In this document: piece after piece, positions 1-10,941 of the stretch
How positions within the stretch are numbered: position 1 is the first letter of the stretch
Layout of the letters: each line of letters starts with the position of its first letter
Assembly (NCBI GenBank): GCA_905116865.2
Contig: CAJHNH020005013.1
Location: 512,095-576,094 of the forward strand
Source: Candidula unifasciata
Lineage: Eukaryota; Mollusca; Gastropoda; Stylommatophora; Geomitridae
Length of the DNA stretch: 64,000 nucleotides
Direction: 5' to 3'
Notes under the pieces: model-generated
The model's input: only the letters and a program-made list of their open reading frames with translations
What the model was told of the DNA's origin: nothing
The model's database searches: none
Translations under genes and position numbers: made by a program

Positions 1-112
1 GTGCTGAGCTTCTTTGGAGTCAGACTTGAGTTAGAAGAAGAACGGAGCACTTATGGGTTACTACCCATGTGCCATGATGTTAATCCGTTGTTTAAAGTTG
101 AAAGTTTGTTGT
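1..112 (+). repeat. SINE family F, 3' end (cut by window start)
   Basis: The first ~110 bases match the 3' part of the fuller copy at 46062-46442 and, reversed, the copy at 48228-48500. Shared landmarks are a GAGCTTCT block, a run ending AGACTTGAGTTAGA, and a CCATGAT stretch before TTGTTTAAA. Only the 3' end is present because the window begins inside the element. Confidence 0.75.
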
Positions 113-330
113 TATTATTATTAGCAATTTACGCACATTAGAAAGGATTAAACATTTGAGCGACGCCTCAAAAACATTTAAACGGGACCGATTCCCCCCC
201 CCCTACCCAGAGCGCTTTCCCCCAATAATTTCCATGTGTCATCATCTTCCCTTCTAGTATGTACCCTATACAAAACATCTGGAGAATCACTGACACGAAC
301 GGAAGCGTAGAAAATAAAGCCTGATGAAGA

Positions 331-586
331 AGCTGTAATCGATGTGTACACAGCGTGGTCAGACAAAATAACCCAGTGCCAAAATGTATTCGACTCCTCT
401 TTCTTGTAATCCCGTCTTCATGGAGCCCGGTCCCAAACCAGAGCAGAAGTCGAGGATGAGTCACGTCTTATCGACAGACGTGACGTCACCAGTAGTGGGG
501 TATTCCAAATCTCTATTCCCGCACTTGTTTGTCACTGGCTGTTCGCATCATTGCCAGGACTGGGTATCGTTAGTGATCGTTCATAC
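331..586 (+). repeat. Dispersed repeat H, copy 1 (AP-1/CRE-like sites)
   Basis: This ~255-bp segment recurs at 4395-4650 and 8130-8386 in the same orientation. It has no long ORF conserved between copies, so the short ORFs over it are incidental. It contains TGAGTCA at 457-463 and TGACGTCA at 481-488, 17 bases apart. These are textbook AP-1 and CRE cores, but their function here is not known. I see no terminal inverted repeat or tRNA-like head, so the element class is unassigned. Confidence 0.7.
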
Positions 587-617
587 ACAGGGATATTATA
601 TTAAGACTTGTCTGGTC

Positions 618-846
618 GTTCCCTTGTGGGGACAATTTTTAGTTATTTTGAAGCCCCATCCTGGCTTTTACCGGGGGCCCTAAATATAGCCGGGCCTGAA
701 ATATGGCCTAGCGGCTGAAAGGGGTTTCCGGGACCTCTCCTCGAGCGATCCTCATCCGTATGGTGGCACTTTGTGTTACCGGGTGTTTATCGCTTATGTG
801 ATGTCCTTGTGGGTTACAACTTACCTACCTACCTACTTACATCGGG
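618..846 (+). repeat. Retroposon family G, copy 1
   Basis: Homologous stretches lie at 8686-8885 (minus), 46863-47040 (minus) and 59513-59732 (plus). The body includes a GGGCCTGAAATATGGCCTA block and a GTGTTTATCGCTTRTGTGATGTCC block near the end. The copy terminates in a short (TACC)n-like tail. Each copy ends in a different tetranucleotide repeat, typical of retroposons whose 3' tails are simple repeats rather than poly(A). Confidence 0.7.
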
Positions 847-968
847 ATTATTCCACCGGCTGCGCCAGTAGAGGTTTTCGCTTTTCAGGGATGACCAGGC
901 TCAGGACCAACTAAATACGGCCCACACTGGATGTGCCCCCCTCCAGCAGTTAAAAAAACCACGTCATT

Positions 969-1234
969 AGTAAAGGACCTTTTTCCACACCTTTCATACG
1001 AATAGAGTATATAGGGCTAGACCTATATTTTATAGACGAACGGCACAAGATGAGTGATGTGTGGAGCACCACACTGGCCGCCTTTACTTACCGAAACTTC
1101 ACCCGGTACTCACTCAAGGCAGGGTCGACCTGGGAGCCATGGTATTTTTGAAAAAAGCCCGGCTCCGCCACGGAGCGAACCCACAACCTTCCGAACCGCA
1201 CTGGGCGTCTAGCCACTACGCCACGGCGACTCCC
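969..1234 (-). repeat. tRNA-derived SINE A, near-complete copy
   Basis: On the minus strand the element begins with a tRNA-like head: box A-like TGGCGTAGTGGCTAGACGC, then box B-like GGGTTCGCTCC. The SINE body follows, with the characteristic TCGACCTGG (reverse) and GGGCTAGACCTATATTTTATAG (reverse) blocks, and it ends at TCCTTTACT. The same family occurs at about ten other sites in this window. RNA polymerase III promoter boxes and family recurrence support a SINE rather than a tRNA gene. Confidence 0.85.
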
Positions 1235-1645
1235 AAGACACACGAAAAATTAAACACACACACACATGACAGAAGATAAGAGGTAACAAACACTATAATA
1301 GAGTATTACAGAAACGTGACCTAACATAAATATTCAGATAGGTAACAAACAATAGGAGTTGAGCTTAGTGGACAGGACAGAGAAGACTCACAAGAGGACC
1401 AACACACCAGACTCATACATGCAGAAAAAAAAAACACGGATAAGGACACTAAGCCATTGAATATGGCACAAGAAACCAGTGTTAGCCAATTAATATGTCG
1501 CAAGTAAGAAAGTCACAATTATAACCAAAAGGTCCTTAGTCGTAAGAAGCTGGCTGAAGGTGGCCACCCCTCCCCCTGCCCCCCACCTTCCAAGAGAGAG
1601 AAACAAGTTTTCACAAACATGTCCCTCTTGCCTTTCCCTGAAGTT
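1235..1645. other. No gene seen
   Basis: AT-rich non-coding sequence with a short CA tract near 1256 and a short A-run near 1425. The ORFs here are short and show no recognisable domain. Confidence 0.5.
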
Positions 1646-1649
1646 CATG

Positions 1650-2512
1650 TGTTAATTTCATTGACTGCATCGACACAGCGAAGCACGTCAATACCGCCTT
1701 CGAGGCAGAGGTATATGATGACACATAAGGCATTCACAAGTAATCTCCATTGCTGCCGGCCTCTGCTGCTTTATTGCCCATGGTCTCCATGTTAGTTTAC
1801 ATTCTTTCATTTCCCGTTCTACTGTCTTTTCCAGGTTTCCTTAGGTCGTCCACGTCTCCTTTTCTCACCTGCTGTCCACCTGAAAAATGTTTTTGCCAGT
1901 GTCATAAGGCATTCTGCAGACATGTCCAACCCATCTCCATCGTCTTACTTTATTAACATTTGCTAGTGATGCACATTTTTGTTTTTCTCCTTAGTTCTTC
2001 ATTTGTGATCTTGACTAGCCAAAATAGTCGTAGATTTTTCCTTAAATATTTTTTTTTTTTTTTTAAAGTTTCAAGTTTGTGTTTAATTCCCGCTATCATT
2101 TCCCAACACTCACTGTTGTATAATAGTTTTCCTAAAATGTTCCTCTCGTATATTCTGAGTTTTGCCTTCAGACTAAATCCCCTTGACTTCCATATATTAT
2201 TAAGCATGGCAAATGTTTGATTTTCTTTGTTTATTCTTGATGTTACATCCTTTTCAGAATCTCTATCGGAAGTAAATTTACTTCCGAGGTACACACATTC
2301 TTCAACTTCCTCTATTGCTTCATCATTTAAAATAATTGGATTTTCTGTTTTGTAATTATTTCTCATTACACTAGTTTAACTGGTGTTTATTTTGAGTCCT
2401 ACCTTAAGGGCTGTTGTTAAAAGTCTTACAATCTTTTCCTGGGCGTCCATATGACGGCTTAATATAAGGCAGATGTCATCTACATAGTCCAAATCCTCGA
2501 GGCTGAGGAAGG
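1650..2512 (-). pseudogene. LINE reverse transcriptase fragment (RTE-like), C-terminal half
   Basis: Read on the minus strand, the fragment begins in the reverse-transcriptase palm with the catalytic YVDD box (codons at about 2475-2490). It continues through the thumb region (VYLGSKF, NIWKSRGFSLKAKLRIYERN, LLYNSECWE) and, after frameshifts, reaches the terminal RGRPKETW motif near 1820-1850. The enzyme would copy LINE RNA at the target site. Stops and frameshifts (for example at 2367-2380, and an A-run near 2050 that extends a lysine tract) show it is dead. There is no endonuclease domain, so it is 5'-truncated. I infer an RTE-like clade from the C-terminal motif pattern. Confidence 0.8.
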
Positions 2513-4098
2513 AGACACTATAACCAACTCCTCATGAGAACAATCAGTAGAAGTACCTCGGTGTGGCTGCTGCATCGGAGGACTAAGCACTCATGGGAAT
2601 GTCCAGTGTGGAATGCCGCCGATTGTGATAACATGACATAACATACACTAGTGCAATATTGTTGGAGATCTTGTGGTATGGTCGCAACGGTAGGAAAAAA
2701 AAAAAAAAACAGATAAATCTAACGTTAGTCTCCCCACAGACTGCCCATATACACACTAGCTCACTTTTAATTGGTAGACCTTGAGCCAGGTGACCTTGGC
2801 ACAAGGTTACGGGGTTTTCCGCAATGCCGTTGATATTGCATGTTGTATATTTCAGAATGCCAGCGCTTTTAACACTCCAAAAACATGGACAAACTGGGTC
2901 TAACCCAACACCCACTAGAGAGTGTTGCAATCTATGTCACAGGCATTCTCTTTCTCGAAATAAAAACGTAAATGCAAGACAACCCAGAAAGCAAACAGCA
3001 CAGCGCTACATCCATAACCTGCAGGAAAGTAGACCAGCCCAGGCAACTTGTGAATAAAATGTGACCTACTTTGTTTAGGGGTAATAACTTAAACATTACT
3101 GAAAAAAAAGGGGGGGGGGGGGGTGGACGTTTGTGTGTGGGGCGATGGCATCAGGCATCTTTCCGTTCTGCATAGATAGATAGAAATAAACAGGAGCTTT
3201 TAATTCTGAAGTGAAACAGTAATATCGGGATGTGGGAAATCTACGGTCAAAGCTAAGCGGACACAGGGGTTGTTGCATAGTAACACTGGAGAGAAGGTGA
3301 CCTATATTGGTCCACACATTACTATTTTGGTAAATTTAAAAGTGATGTGAAACAGAGTTATAAACACGACAATGGTGCCGCATTTTGGTCTCCACGTTAT
3401 GATGATGACATTCAATTCATCAGGAGCAGTTTCCACAAAGAAGACTGGTTGTAAGAAATCTCCAACCTGCCTAGTCTCTGGTCCTGCCGCATTCTCGGTG
3501 AGACTGCCACTTTTTTGATGTTGCTTCTATGTGTTACGCTGTCTACCTTTCTTTGTCTGTCTTTTTTTTTGTCTACCTCTTTTCCATACATGGACTGGTT
3601 GAAGCTCATCAGGTCTGACTTTGACCAAAATCTGTCTAAAGAACTTTGCTTCTGCCTTCTTATCAGGCTGTTTTAGAAAAGGTGACATTGTCTAGTCATT
3701 TCAGACATACTAGTACGGTTTGTTTTGTGTGTTGTTAGGGAGTGCCTCTCTGAAATTGTTTTGACATCAATCCACACCTGTCCTTGATTATTGAGAGAGG
3801 TAAACAAGGGTAGTGAGCCGTTTAGTGACTCATTTAGACTCATACAAGTTCTAGCTCGTGATTCATATTCCATACAGAGATCGATATCCAAGCAGTATCT
3901 TCATCGTCTAAAAAGGACATATAACAAGTTGGACGTACATGAAAGTACAGCCATGCCAAAGCGGACGTATACCGAGGTTTACCACTGTATGTGATTTCTA
4001 TGGCTGGGTGTATGCAAGCCCACATATAGATAGTTATGCTAGATGTGTAGTTCTCGATATAGACCGACAGACAGTGAGATAATTGTTGTAGTCATTGA
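2513..4098. other. No gene seen
   Basis: About 1.6 kb without a recognisable element. It holds an A-run near 2697-2710, a poly(G) tract at 3109-3123 and scattered ORFs under 120 codons without domains. Confidence 0.45.
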
Positions 4099-4276
4099 CA
4101 TAGAGCACGAGGTAGACCAAGAACAATATGGAAGGATAACATAAGAGAAACTCTACAACAGCACGATGTGCCTATGGTCGAGGCGGCCAGAAGAGCTAGA
4201 AACAGAACCTTATATCTACCTCGACACCCACAGCGGTAAAAGAGTAAGTGAAGAGGAAGAAGAAGAAGAAGATTGG
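4099..4276 (+). pseudogene. LINE 3' terminus with short GAA tail
   Basis: The plus strand encodes the RGRPRTIW-type motif followed by a VEAARRARNR-like stretch, the usual last residues of an RTE-like LINE ORF. A related end lies at 33600-33800. The fragment runs directly into (GAA)n at about 4253-4272. It is a 5'-truncated remnant with no catalytic residues. Confidence 0.6.
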
Positions 4277-4394
4277 CTAACACAGGCTCACACAAAGACG
4301 ATTATATCGAGAGTTTAGGGCCCTTGTCTCTCTAGTACCCACAGCTGGCTTTCTATAACCACTGACGTGGTAACAGGCACGTCAAAGCTTTTTT

Positions 4395-4650
4395 GAGTGA
4401 AGTGATCGATGTGTACATAACGTGGCAAGACCAAATAACCCAGTGCCAAAATGTATTCTACTCCTCCTTCTTGTAATCCCGGCTTCATGCAGTCCGGTTC
4501 CAAACCAGAGCAGAAGTCGAGGATGAGTCACGTTTTATCGACAGACATGACGTCACCAGTAGTGGGGTATTCCAAATCACCATTCCCGCCCTTGTTTGCC
4601 ACTGGCTGTTCGCATCCCCGCAGGGACTGCGTATCGAAGGTGATCAGTTG
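4395..4650 (+). repeat. Dispersed repeat H, copy 2 (AP-1/CRE-like sites)
   Basis: This copy is strongly similar to copy 1 over about 250 bases. TGAGTCA is at 4524-4530 and TGACGTCA at 4548-4555, with the same 17-base spacing as in the other two copies. No terminal structure is visible. Confidence 0.7.
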
Positions 4651-5335
4651 TATAGTGGAGCTAGATATGATATTTTGATGTCTTCACTTAAGTAGAGAAT
4701 AGTCTGTACCTGGCTACTAAATAATAGCTATCATGTTTTTACGTAGAGTAGCTTTCTAAGTACGTGTACCTCCAAGCCTGTACTGTAGCCCTGTGACTAT
4801 GAAAGGGATCCACAATTTCATCTATAGTGTTCGGGGTGTGTACCAGCAAGATTACACATCTCGAAGTACCAGGGGTTATAAAGATTCTGACATTTGCAGA
4901 TAATGTTCTTGCCTCTAGGCAGGAAAGAGATGAAAAACGAACAGCCAGAGAGGTAAAGGAGACAGTATAAGAAAGGATTAACTCGTCCACAGATATGGCT
5001 GATGTCATAAAACAATTAAAAAAGAAAAAGAAACAGATGTTGCACGGTGCTCTTTGGGCTATAGGCCTTTGAGAGCCAGTTTATATCTTAAGGCTCCAAA
5101 TTAATGATCTCCTTCTTCGCCTTTCTTCTTTCGCATTACCTTTTCAGCGCGTCGGAAGCAAGCTGACTATCTGCCATTTTGGACTGGAAGTTTTGATATT
5201 GAACCAGAGTTGTGATAGAAACCTGACACTCAACCCTACACAATGATAGTTATATTGTGTGTATTCATTCATTGTTACAGACTGATGTATATATAATTGA
5301 TGAGTGTGTATAATTTTGTGCTCCATGTCTTGTAT
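4651..5335. other. No gene seen
   Basis: Mixed sequence without domains or repeats that I can place. The minus-strand ORFs at 4739-5015 have no recognisable motif. Confidence 0.4.
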
Positions 5336-5339
5336 CCAT

Positions 5340-7180
5340 CTTTGCGGTAGTCGACCCCTGCCTCGCCTTCTACAAACCGTTCATTCCATCACCGTCTTTT
5401 CCAAGCCACCATGACGTTTGAAATGGCTAAAATATTTCAACTTTCTGGCAGGATGCTGTTTATGAGCTAGTTCCCCTTGATGTTTAACTCGTTCAGAATG
5501 TCGATGTTTTTCCTCTTCCTGATCCATGGTATTCTTATAATTTTTCTTTAACATTTCAATTGAAAAGCTCCAATCCTTTTCCTCAGTGACTGAGTGAGAG
5601 TCCAAGACTCACAACCGTAAGTTGCCAAAGGAAAAAGTGCATGATCTCAAGATGTTTACTTAAACCAATTTACTAGAGCTTTGCTATAGGTTCTTCGTGT
5701 TATTTAATCTCTGCATTGCTTATGCAAGTCTTCTGTCTTCTTTTTAGCAGTCGCCACTGTTGTTCACTAAAGAGCCCAAGTATTCGAAATCTGTTACATT
5801 TTCTTTTTCTTCATTTTCGATTGCGATACGTGGTTGGTGTGCTGTATTTACTGAGGACATAATTTTTGTGTGCGTTAAATTCAGAAACAGATTAACTTCT
5901 TCGTTGTTTTTGTTTTGAAGGCCATAATTAATTTTTCTAAACCTTGTACACTGATGGAAAGGAGAACTGTGTCGTCTGCATATCTGAGTTCTGGGATAGG
6001 ATTAACTCCAATTTTTCATCGCTAATTGCGTTTCTCATAACATTTCCAGCATATATGTTAAAGAGGGAGGGTGAACGAATGTAGCACTGTCTCACTCCTT
6101 TCTGCATTTCAAACCATTCTGATGTTTCACCAGTTACTCTGACCGCTGGTTGTTGTTCGTAGTAAAAAGATTCCCTTAAGTGCACAAGAGGATTTGGAAA
6201 TCCCATGCCTCTCATTATATGCCATAGTTTATGGTGCTGCACACAATCAAATGCCTTGCTGTAGTCTATGAAACAAGTATGAAGATCTATCTTGTATTAT
6301 CTAGACTTCTCTGGGATGATTCTCATATTGAAAATATGGTCCCTTGTTCCCCTGTCACGTCTAAAGCCCACTTGTGTTTCTTGTAGTTCATATTCCTATC
6401 TATTCTCAATCCTCCTCAGAATAATATGCAGAAGGATTTTGCTGGCATGACTAATTAGAGCTATAGTACGATAATTGTTACACAATTTGAGATTACCTTT
6501 TTTGGGAGGGGAATATATACTGATTTTTTCCATGCTTTGGGCCAGTCAGCACTGTTCCAGATTCTCACACATAATGCATGCTATAGAATTATGCTGGCCT
6601 CTCCTCCAGCCGGAATTAACTCTGCTGGTATGTCATCACACCCCGGAGGTTCTTTATTGTTATTCTTACGTCCTCCAATAGAGGTTCAGGCTCTTTTTCT
6701 TCGATTTCTTCAGTACTATCTGGCATGTTTTTCGAATCTTTGTACATTTCTCCACAATACTTCTTTCATCTTTAAAGTGTTTCTTTGCTCTCTGTCAAGG
6801 CGTTGCCATTTTTATCGTTTATTACATTTATTGAAGGTTTTAAATTTTGTTGTTAATGTTCTGATCTCTTTGAACATTTCTTTCCCTTCCCTTTTGCTGG
6901 AGATGCTCTATTTTGTTGCATGTCTTGATTACCAATTGCTTCTGGTCTTCTTTGATCGCATTTCTCACTTTCTTCATGTGGTTTTTGTACAGTCTGTTGC
7001 TGGTTTCTGTCTTTGTTTGTTTCAGTTTTCTTCTTTCTTCAGTTAACCTCAAAGTTTCATCTGTGATGTATTCCTGTTTATCATATTCTTTCCTAGGTAT
7101 CATATTTTGCGCTGTGGTAATGATTATGTGTCTTGCCTGTGAGGCTAGTTCATCCGGTAACATTTCTAGAATATGCACAC
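5340..7180 (-). pseudogene. LINE retrotransposon, linker through RT to C-terminus, decayed
   Basis: The minus strand can be read nearly continuously if frameshifts are allowed. It begins with the pre-RT linker (around 7178-6840, rich in charged helices). RT motifs follow: a QETQVGFRRDRGT-like block near 6370, then the palm region with MGFPNPL and the KGVRQ...SPSLFN block (5937-6242). The thumb block (VTDFEYLGSL-like, near 5790) and the C-terminal GELAH...RHGGLEKTVME stretch (5381-5605) come last. Frameshifts and stops break it into at least four pieces. Similar C-terminal sequence (family 2) recurs at 44870-45190 plus 45920-46055 and at 58870-59300. The endonuclease domain is missing. Confidence 0.8.
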
Positions 7181-7679
7181 AAATAAATAATTTAAAAAAA
7201 AGGGGGAGGGGGTGGACCCCTAAGGCCGTAGAAATATTTTGTATTTAATACAGAAACATACAATGTATTGATCGGCACTCATGGACAGAAGTAGAAAAAT
7301 GTGATAACACACCAGACAACATAAAAATCTAAAGTTATAGGTACTTTGCAGGTAATCGAAACTGTCATCTCTAAATGGCATGTGCGCCTCGCTTTGGAAA
7401 CAAGTGTACTAAGAAAATCCCCAGCTAGGCATCCCCTCCGCCACCCTTCCTCCCAAAAAAAGGTTTCTTCATTGGCCATGTCAATGGTATGGCCTGAAAT
7501 CCAAAACTATGGAATACGGACATAATTCATTTCAAACCATAGAAATGGCACCATAGGGAACATAAATGTAAATTACCTAGCCTAGGTCGAATAACAAACA
7601 CAGCACAATTAAAGCAATGTTTCCCTGTTGTGAATTGGAACAGATTAGACACAAATAATAGATTGCACAACTTATTGCC
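7181..7679. other. No gene seen
   Basis: Starts with a short A/G-rich patch (7192-7210). Nothing recognisable follows before the Penelope-like fragment. Confidence 0.4.
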
Positions 7680-8030
7680 TTGCACGTTTCGCTTGTACTC
7701 GTCAGGTGCATAGTACAGTAAGAATTGGTTAAAGTGAAGCAAATAAATGAATCATTGGAACTGAAACACAAAATCGACTACACCCACAAACTGTCTGTTT
7801 CACCAGGGTAACCACATTGTAAAGAGCTTGTCCTTATGCCTGCATAATTCTGGACTAAACCGGCTGACAGCTGACGCTTCCGTAATTTTTAGTAATCTAC
7901 GACTGACCGAACTGTAAATAATTCGAAATGCATCATCCTTGTTTACAATGTGCCCAGAATTTAAAATATGGTTCGCAATTGCTGATGATAATTCTTTTAG
8001 ACTAGTCACCTGATTCTTCGTTGTTGAGTT
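7680..8030 (-). pseudogene. Penelope-like element, 3' end of GIY-YIG region
   Basis: The 69-codon minus ORF at 7800-8009 contains the stretch SAIANHILNSGHIV followed by an EA.AV.RF.PELCR-like segment. This resembles the end of the GIY-YIG endonuclease of Penelope-like elements, where an A-H...TGH motif precedes a conserved E and a terminal PxLN-like motif. Downstream on the same strand is a CCTGACGAGTACAAGCGAAACG sequence (split here by description; around 7686-7707) of the kind often seen after such ORFs. The GIY-YIG catalytic core itself is not visible. This is motif recognition by eye; other elements with similar ends are possible. Confidence 0.45.
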
Positions 8031-8129
8031 GTTGCAACAGCAACAATTACAAATATATCAAACGCTAACGCTGTGTCTAGAATGCAACAAAAATTTAAGA
8101 CAGAGATTTGATTGGTCAAAAATATACAT

Positions 8130-8386
8130 AGCTGTAATCGATGTTTACATATCCCAGCCGGTTTAAATAACCGAGTGCTTGAATGTCTTCATTTCCGTGT
8201 TCAATCACCTCTTCACTTTTTGCCCTGTTCCAAACCAGATGTCGAGGATGAGTCACGTCTTATCGACAGACGTAACGTCACTTATCGTGGGGTATCCTAA
8301 ACTTCCATTCTCGCACTTATTTGTCGTCGGGTGTTTACATGCCCGCCGTGAGTGTATACCGTTAGCGATCATTCATAGATGGAGAT
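8130..8386 (+). repeat. Dispersed repeat H, copy 3
   Basis: The most diverged of the three copies. TGAGTCA is intact at 8249-8255. The CRE-like site has become TAACGTCA (8273-8280), with the 17-base spacing kept. Confidence 0.65.
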
Positions 8387-8429
8387 TCTTCACTAGCTGC
8401 GTATGTGGAGGTTTCTCTTGGGAAACAGA

Positions 8430-8530
8430 CAGGGCTGCTGAAGTTGGTACTTTCTTACACATTTGGTACTTTTTGAGCTTTGCCGTACTTTTCGAACCAC
8501 CCCCGATCTTTGGTACGTTTTAGATTTTGC
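8430..8530 (+). mobile_element. hAT-like terminus, CAGGGCTGC family
   Basis: The sequence starting CAGGGCTGCTGAAGTTGGTAC matches the terminal inverted repeats of the 883-bp element at 40605-41487. I could not find the opposite terminus, so this is a solo end or a truncated copy. Confidence 0.5.
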
Positions 8531-8685
8531 TTCAATATTTTAAATGGTGGCATTGTTTGCTGGATCCAGTAAATGTTACTAAAGCAAGATAGATGACAGT
8601 TATGCCTTTGGTCGAGTAATTTCTCTGTTAATGAAAATGAACATTATGAATAAATAAATAAAGAATGAAGGCGACTACTACTGAC

Positions 8686-8885
8686 TGACTGACTTTCTAC
8701 CCCACCAGGACATCACACAAGCGATAAACACCCGATGACACAATGTACCACCATGTGGATCAGGATCACCGTGGAGAGGTCCCAGAAACCGTGTTCAGAC
8801 AATTGGCCATATTTATGGCCTGTCTATATCGCGGCCCCTGGCAAAAGCCAGGGTGGGGCTTCAAATAACAAAAAAGGACGAAACA
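8686..8885 (-). repeat. Retroposon family G, copy 2
   Basis: Reverse-strand copy of family G. Its 3' end on the minus strand is a short (AGTC)n tail at 8680-8695, unlike the TACC or TACA tails of the other copies. Confidence 0.65.
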
Positions 8886-9180
8886 CGTATATTGACAATT
8901 TCATGCAACTACTACTGCAAGATCAACTGCTTAATAGGGAAAATCCTCAGATAAATTTTGGTTTACAATTCAGGAAAAAGGTTGTGGACAGAAAAATAGC
9001 TTTCCATTAGTATCAAAATTCGTGCTCAGTCTTTCAACATTCCTGATTCCTCTGCAGCTGTAGAGAGAATTTTCTGCAGGACATTGATTGCACCTACTGG
9101 ATGCCGACCCAACAGCTTTATGATAAACTGAGCGAAAAGAAAAAGTACAACAATAATAGAAGGAACAAAGAATTTCAAAT

Positions 9181-9380
9181 CTGATCTAATACGCGCGCGT
9201 GTGTGTGTATGTATGTGTGTGTATATGTGTGTGTATGTGTGTGTATGTATGTATGTATGTATGTATGTATGTGTAGGTCCCGGCAGGCGTCTCTATGCGG
9301 AGAGGGTGTGTGTGTGTGAGAGAGATGGAGAGGGAGGGGATAGGAGGGGGAGAGAGAAAGGCAGGGAGAGAGAGACCGAG
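9181..9380. repeat. GT/GTAT microsatellite followed by GA-rich tract
   Basis: About 90 bases of alternating GT with GTAT variants (9191-9271), then a purine-rich AGAGAG tract (9318-9375). The ORFs over it are translation of simple sequence. Confidence 0.9.
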
Positions 9381-10429
9381 CCACTGAGATAAATCCCGGG
9401 TACAATGAAGTCGATGCTCTGGAGCTTATACCTGAAAACCTTTACAAAACCACATCAGAACATATACTGAGTCAACAAAACAGTGTCACTATCCGTAGAA
9501 CCGGTAACTCTTTTTATCCTAATCGACTTCGTTAATCAACCAGGTCTCTCAAATCAGATACAGACGTCTTACACGCAAGCCACTCCACTTCCAGAACTAA
9601 CATAATCCTTCACCGTTCATGGCTACTGCAGGGGTTAGGGATTAGTTCGTTTTCAATCTTCTTGAGAACACCCTCCCAGCATTCGGCAGTAATACGAATA
9701 AGTGCTGTAACAAACCTTTATTTTATCTGCGCAGTTGAATTACTACGTTAAATAAAAAGCATTTACCAAACTATATAAATATTTACAACATAAGAGAAAC
9801 CGAGAGGTTGGAAAGATAACAAATGTGCTTCTACGACGCGCACCGACAGCCTTCAGAGAGGCGGCCCACCTGACGGTCTGACCTGAGCATACCAATCCTA
9901 ACGCAAAAAAAAAAAAATGCAACTAGAATGTGTTTTCAAAGTCGTGCCCTCACACATTAACAGATATTTCGGAAACTCACGAACGTATCCATTTTTGTAC
10001 GTGGTTTAGGTTTCCAATGTCCTCATGATTTTATAATTTACAACTGCACATGTGCTACTATTTTTTTTTTAAAGCGGCGAACTTCAAAAGAAAAAAAATC
10101 GTTGGGTAATTTGGGTGCCCCTTAACTTAGAATATACAGTAATTGACACAGGCAAGGAGATTCTTGTTGGGAACTCTGTTCACAGGTGCAGCGATGCGTG
10201 GTGATTATTTTGATAGCTTATCCAACATAAAATAATAAACTGTGTGCAAGTTACCAACGGGAGGTTAATTCTGGAGATAATCAGCTGAGAGTGAAACGTG
10301 TGCAATCTGATTTTTTTAAATGGCCCCCGTTACTTAATTAACCGTAAGCATGCTGATTGTTTGCTGTAAATGGGTGTGTCTTTTTTCCCATTAAAAAAAA
10401 AAGAATTAAAAGCTAGATGGTTTTTCTAC
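9381..10429. other. No gene seen
   Basis: About 1 kb of AT-rich sequence with short A and T runs and no recognisable coding or repeat motif. No ORF of useful length crosses it. Confidence 0.5.
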
Positions 10430-10458
10430 ACACACACACACACACTTACACACACACA

Positions 10459-10495
<37 letters not shown>
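10430..10495. repeat. (CA)n microsatellite
   Basis: Mostly perfect CA dinucleotide over about 65 bases with two interruptions. Confidence 0.9.
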
Positions 10496-10497
<2 letters not shown>

Positions 10498-10608
10498 CTA
10501 ACCTAACGGTTACTGAGTTGGGTTACAGATTTTTAAAGTTGGGCGTGACTTCTGCAACCAACTATACCACACAAGCAAAAAGTGTAGGCAATTCACCAAC
10601 ACATTAGA

Positions 10609-10676
10609 CAGTAGTTCCCAACCTTAATAATACCGCGACACCTTTTTTTTTTACAGTTCCATGTGTTGTGGTGACC

Positions 10677-10707
<31 letters not shown>

Positions 10708-10930
10708 AAAAAAAAAACCCGATACAATTAGTCTCGTTGCTACTTCAAATCTGTAATTTTGCTACTGTTTTTAATCGTAATGTAAAAATCTGATATGCAA
10801 GATGTATTTTTATTTGTTACAGATTAAACACAATTAAAGTATAGTGATTAATTACAAAAATAATATGTAATTATATATTGTACCCAAAAAAAAAAATTAG
10901 AACTATAAATGAAATATTGTCTTGAAGCAA
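10609..10930 (-). mobile_element. hAT transposon 3' terminal region, SPIN/URR1-like
   Basis: Read on the plus strand from the end, it starts CAGTAGTTCCCAACCTT, a good match to hAT Buster/SPIN-type termini (CAGNGGTTCTCAACC). The next ~250 bases, including GTTGCTACTTC, TAATTTTGCTACTG and AATCGTAATGTAAA, follow closely the subterminal sequence I recall for SPIN-like elements and their rodent relative URR1. A C-run then A-run (10674-10717) interrupts it. The transposase remnant on the minus strand at 11793-14065 is oriented so that this is its 3' end. Similarity is from memory and needs a repeat-library search. Confidence 0.7.
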
Positions 10931-10941
10931 GGTGTATCATG

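Noticed and set aside
10674..10717. C-run followed by A-run as a special signal
   Set aside because: Interrupts otherwise continuous hAT terminal sequence; could be slippage or a sequencing/assembly error.
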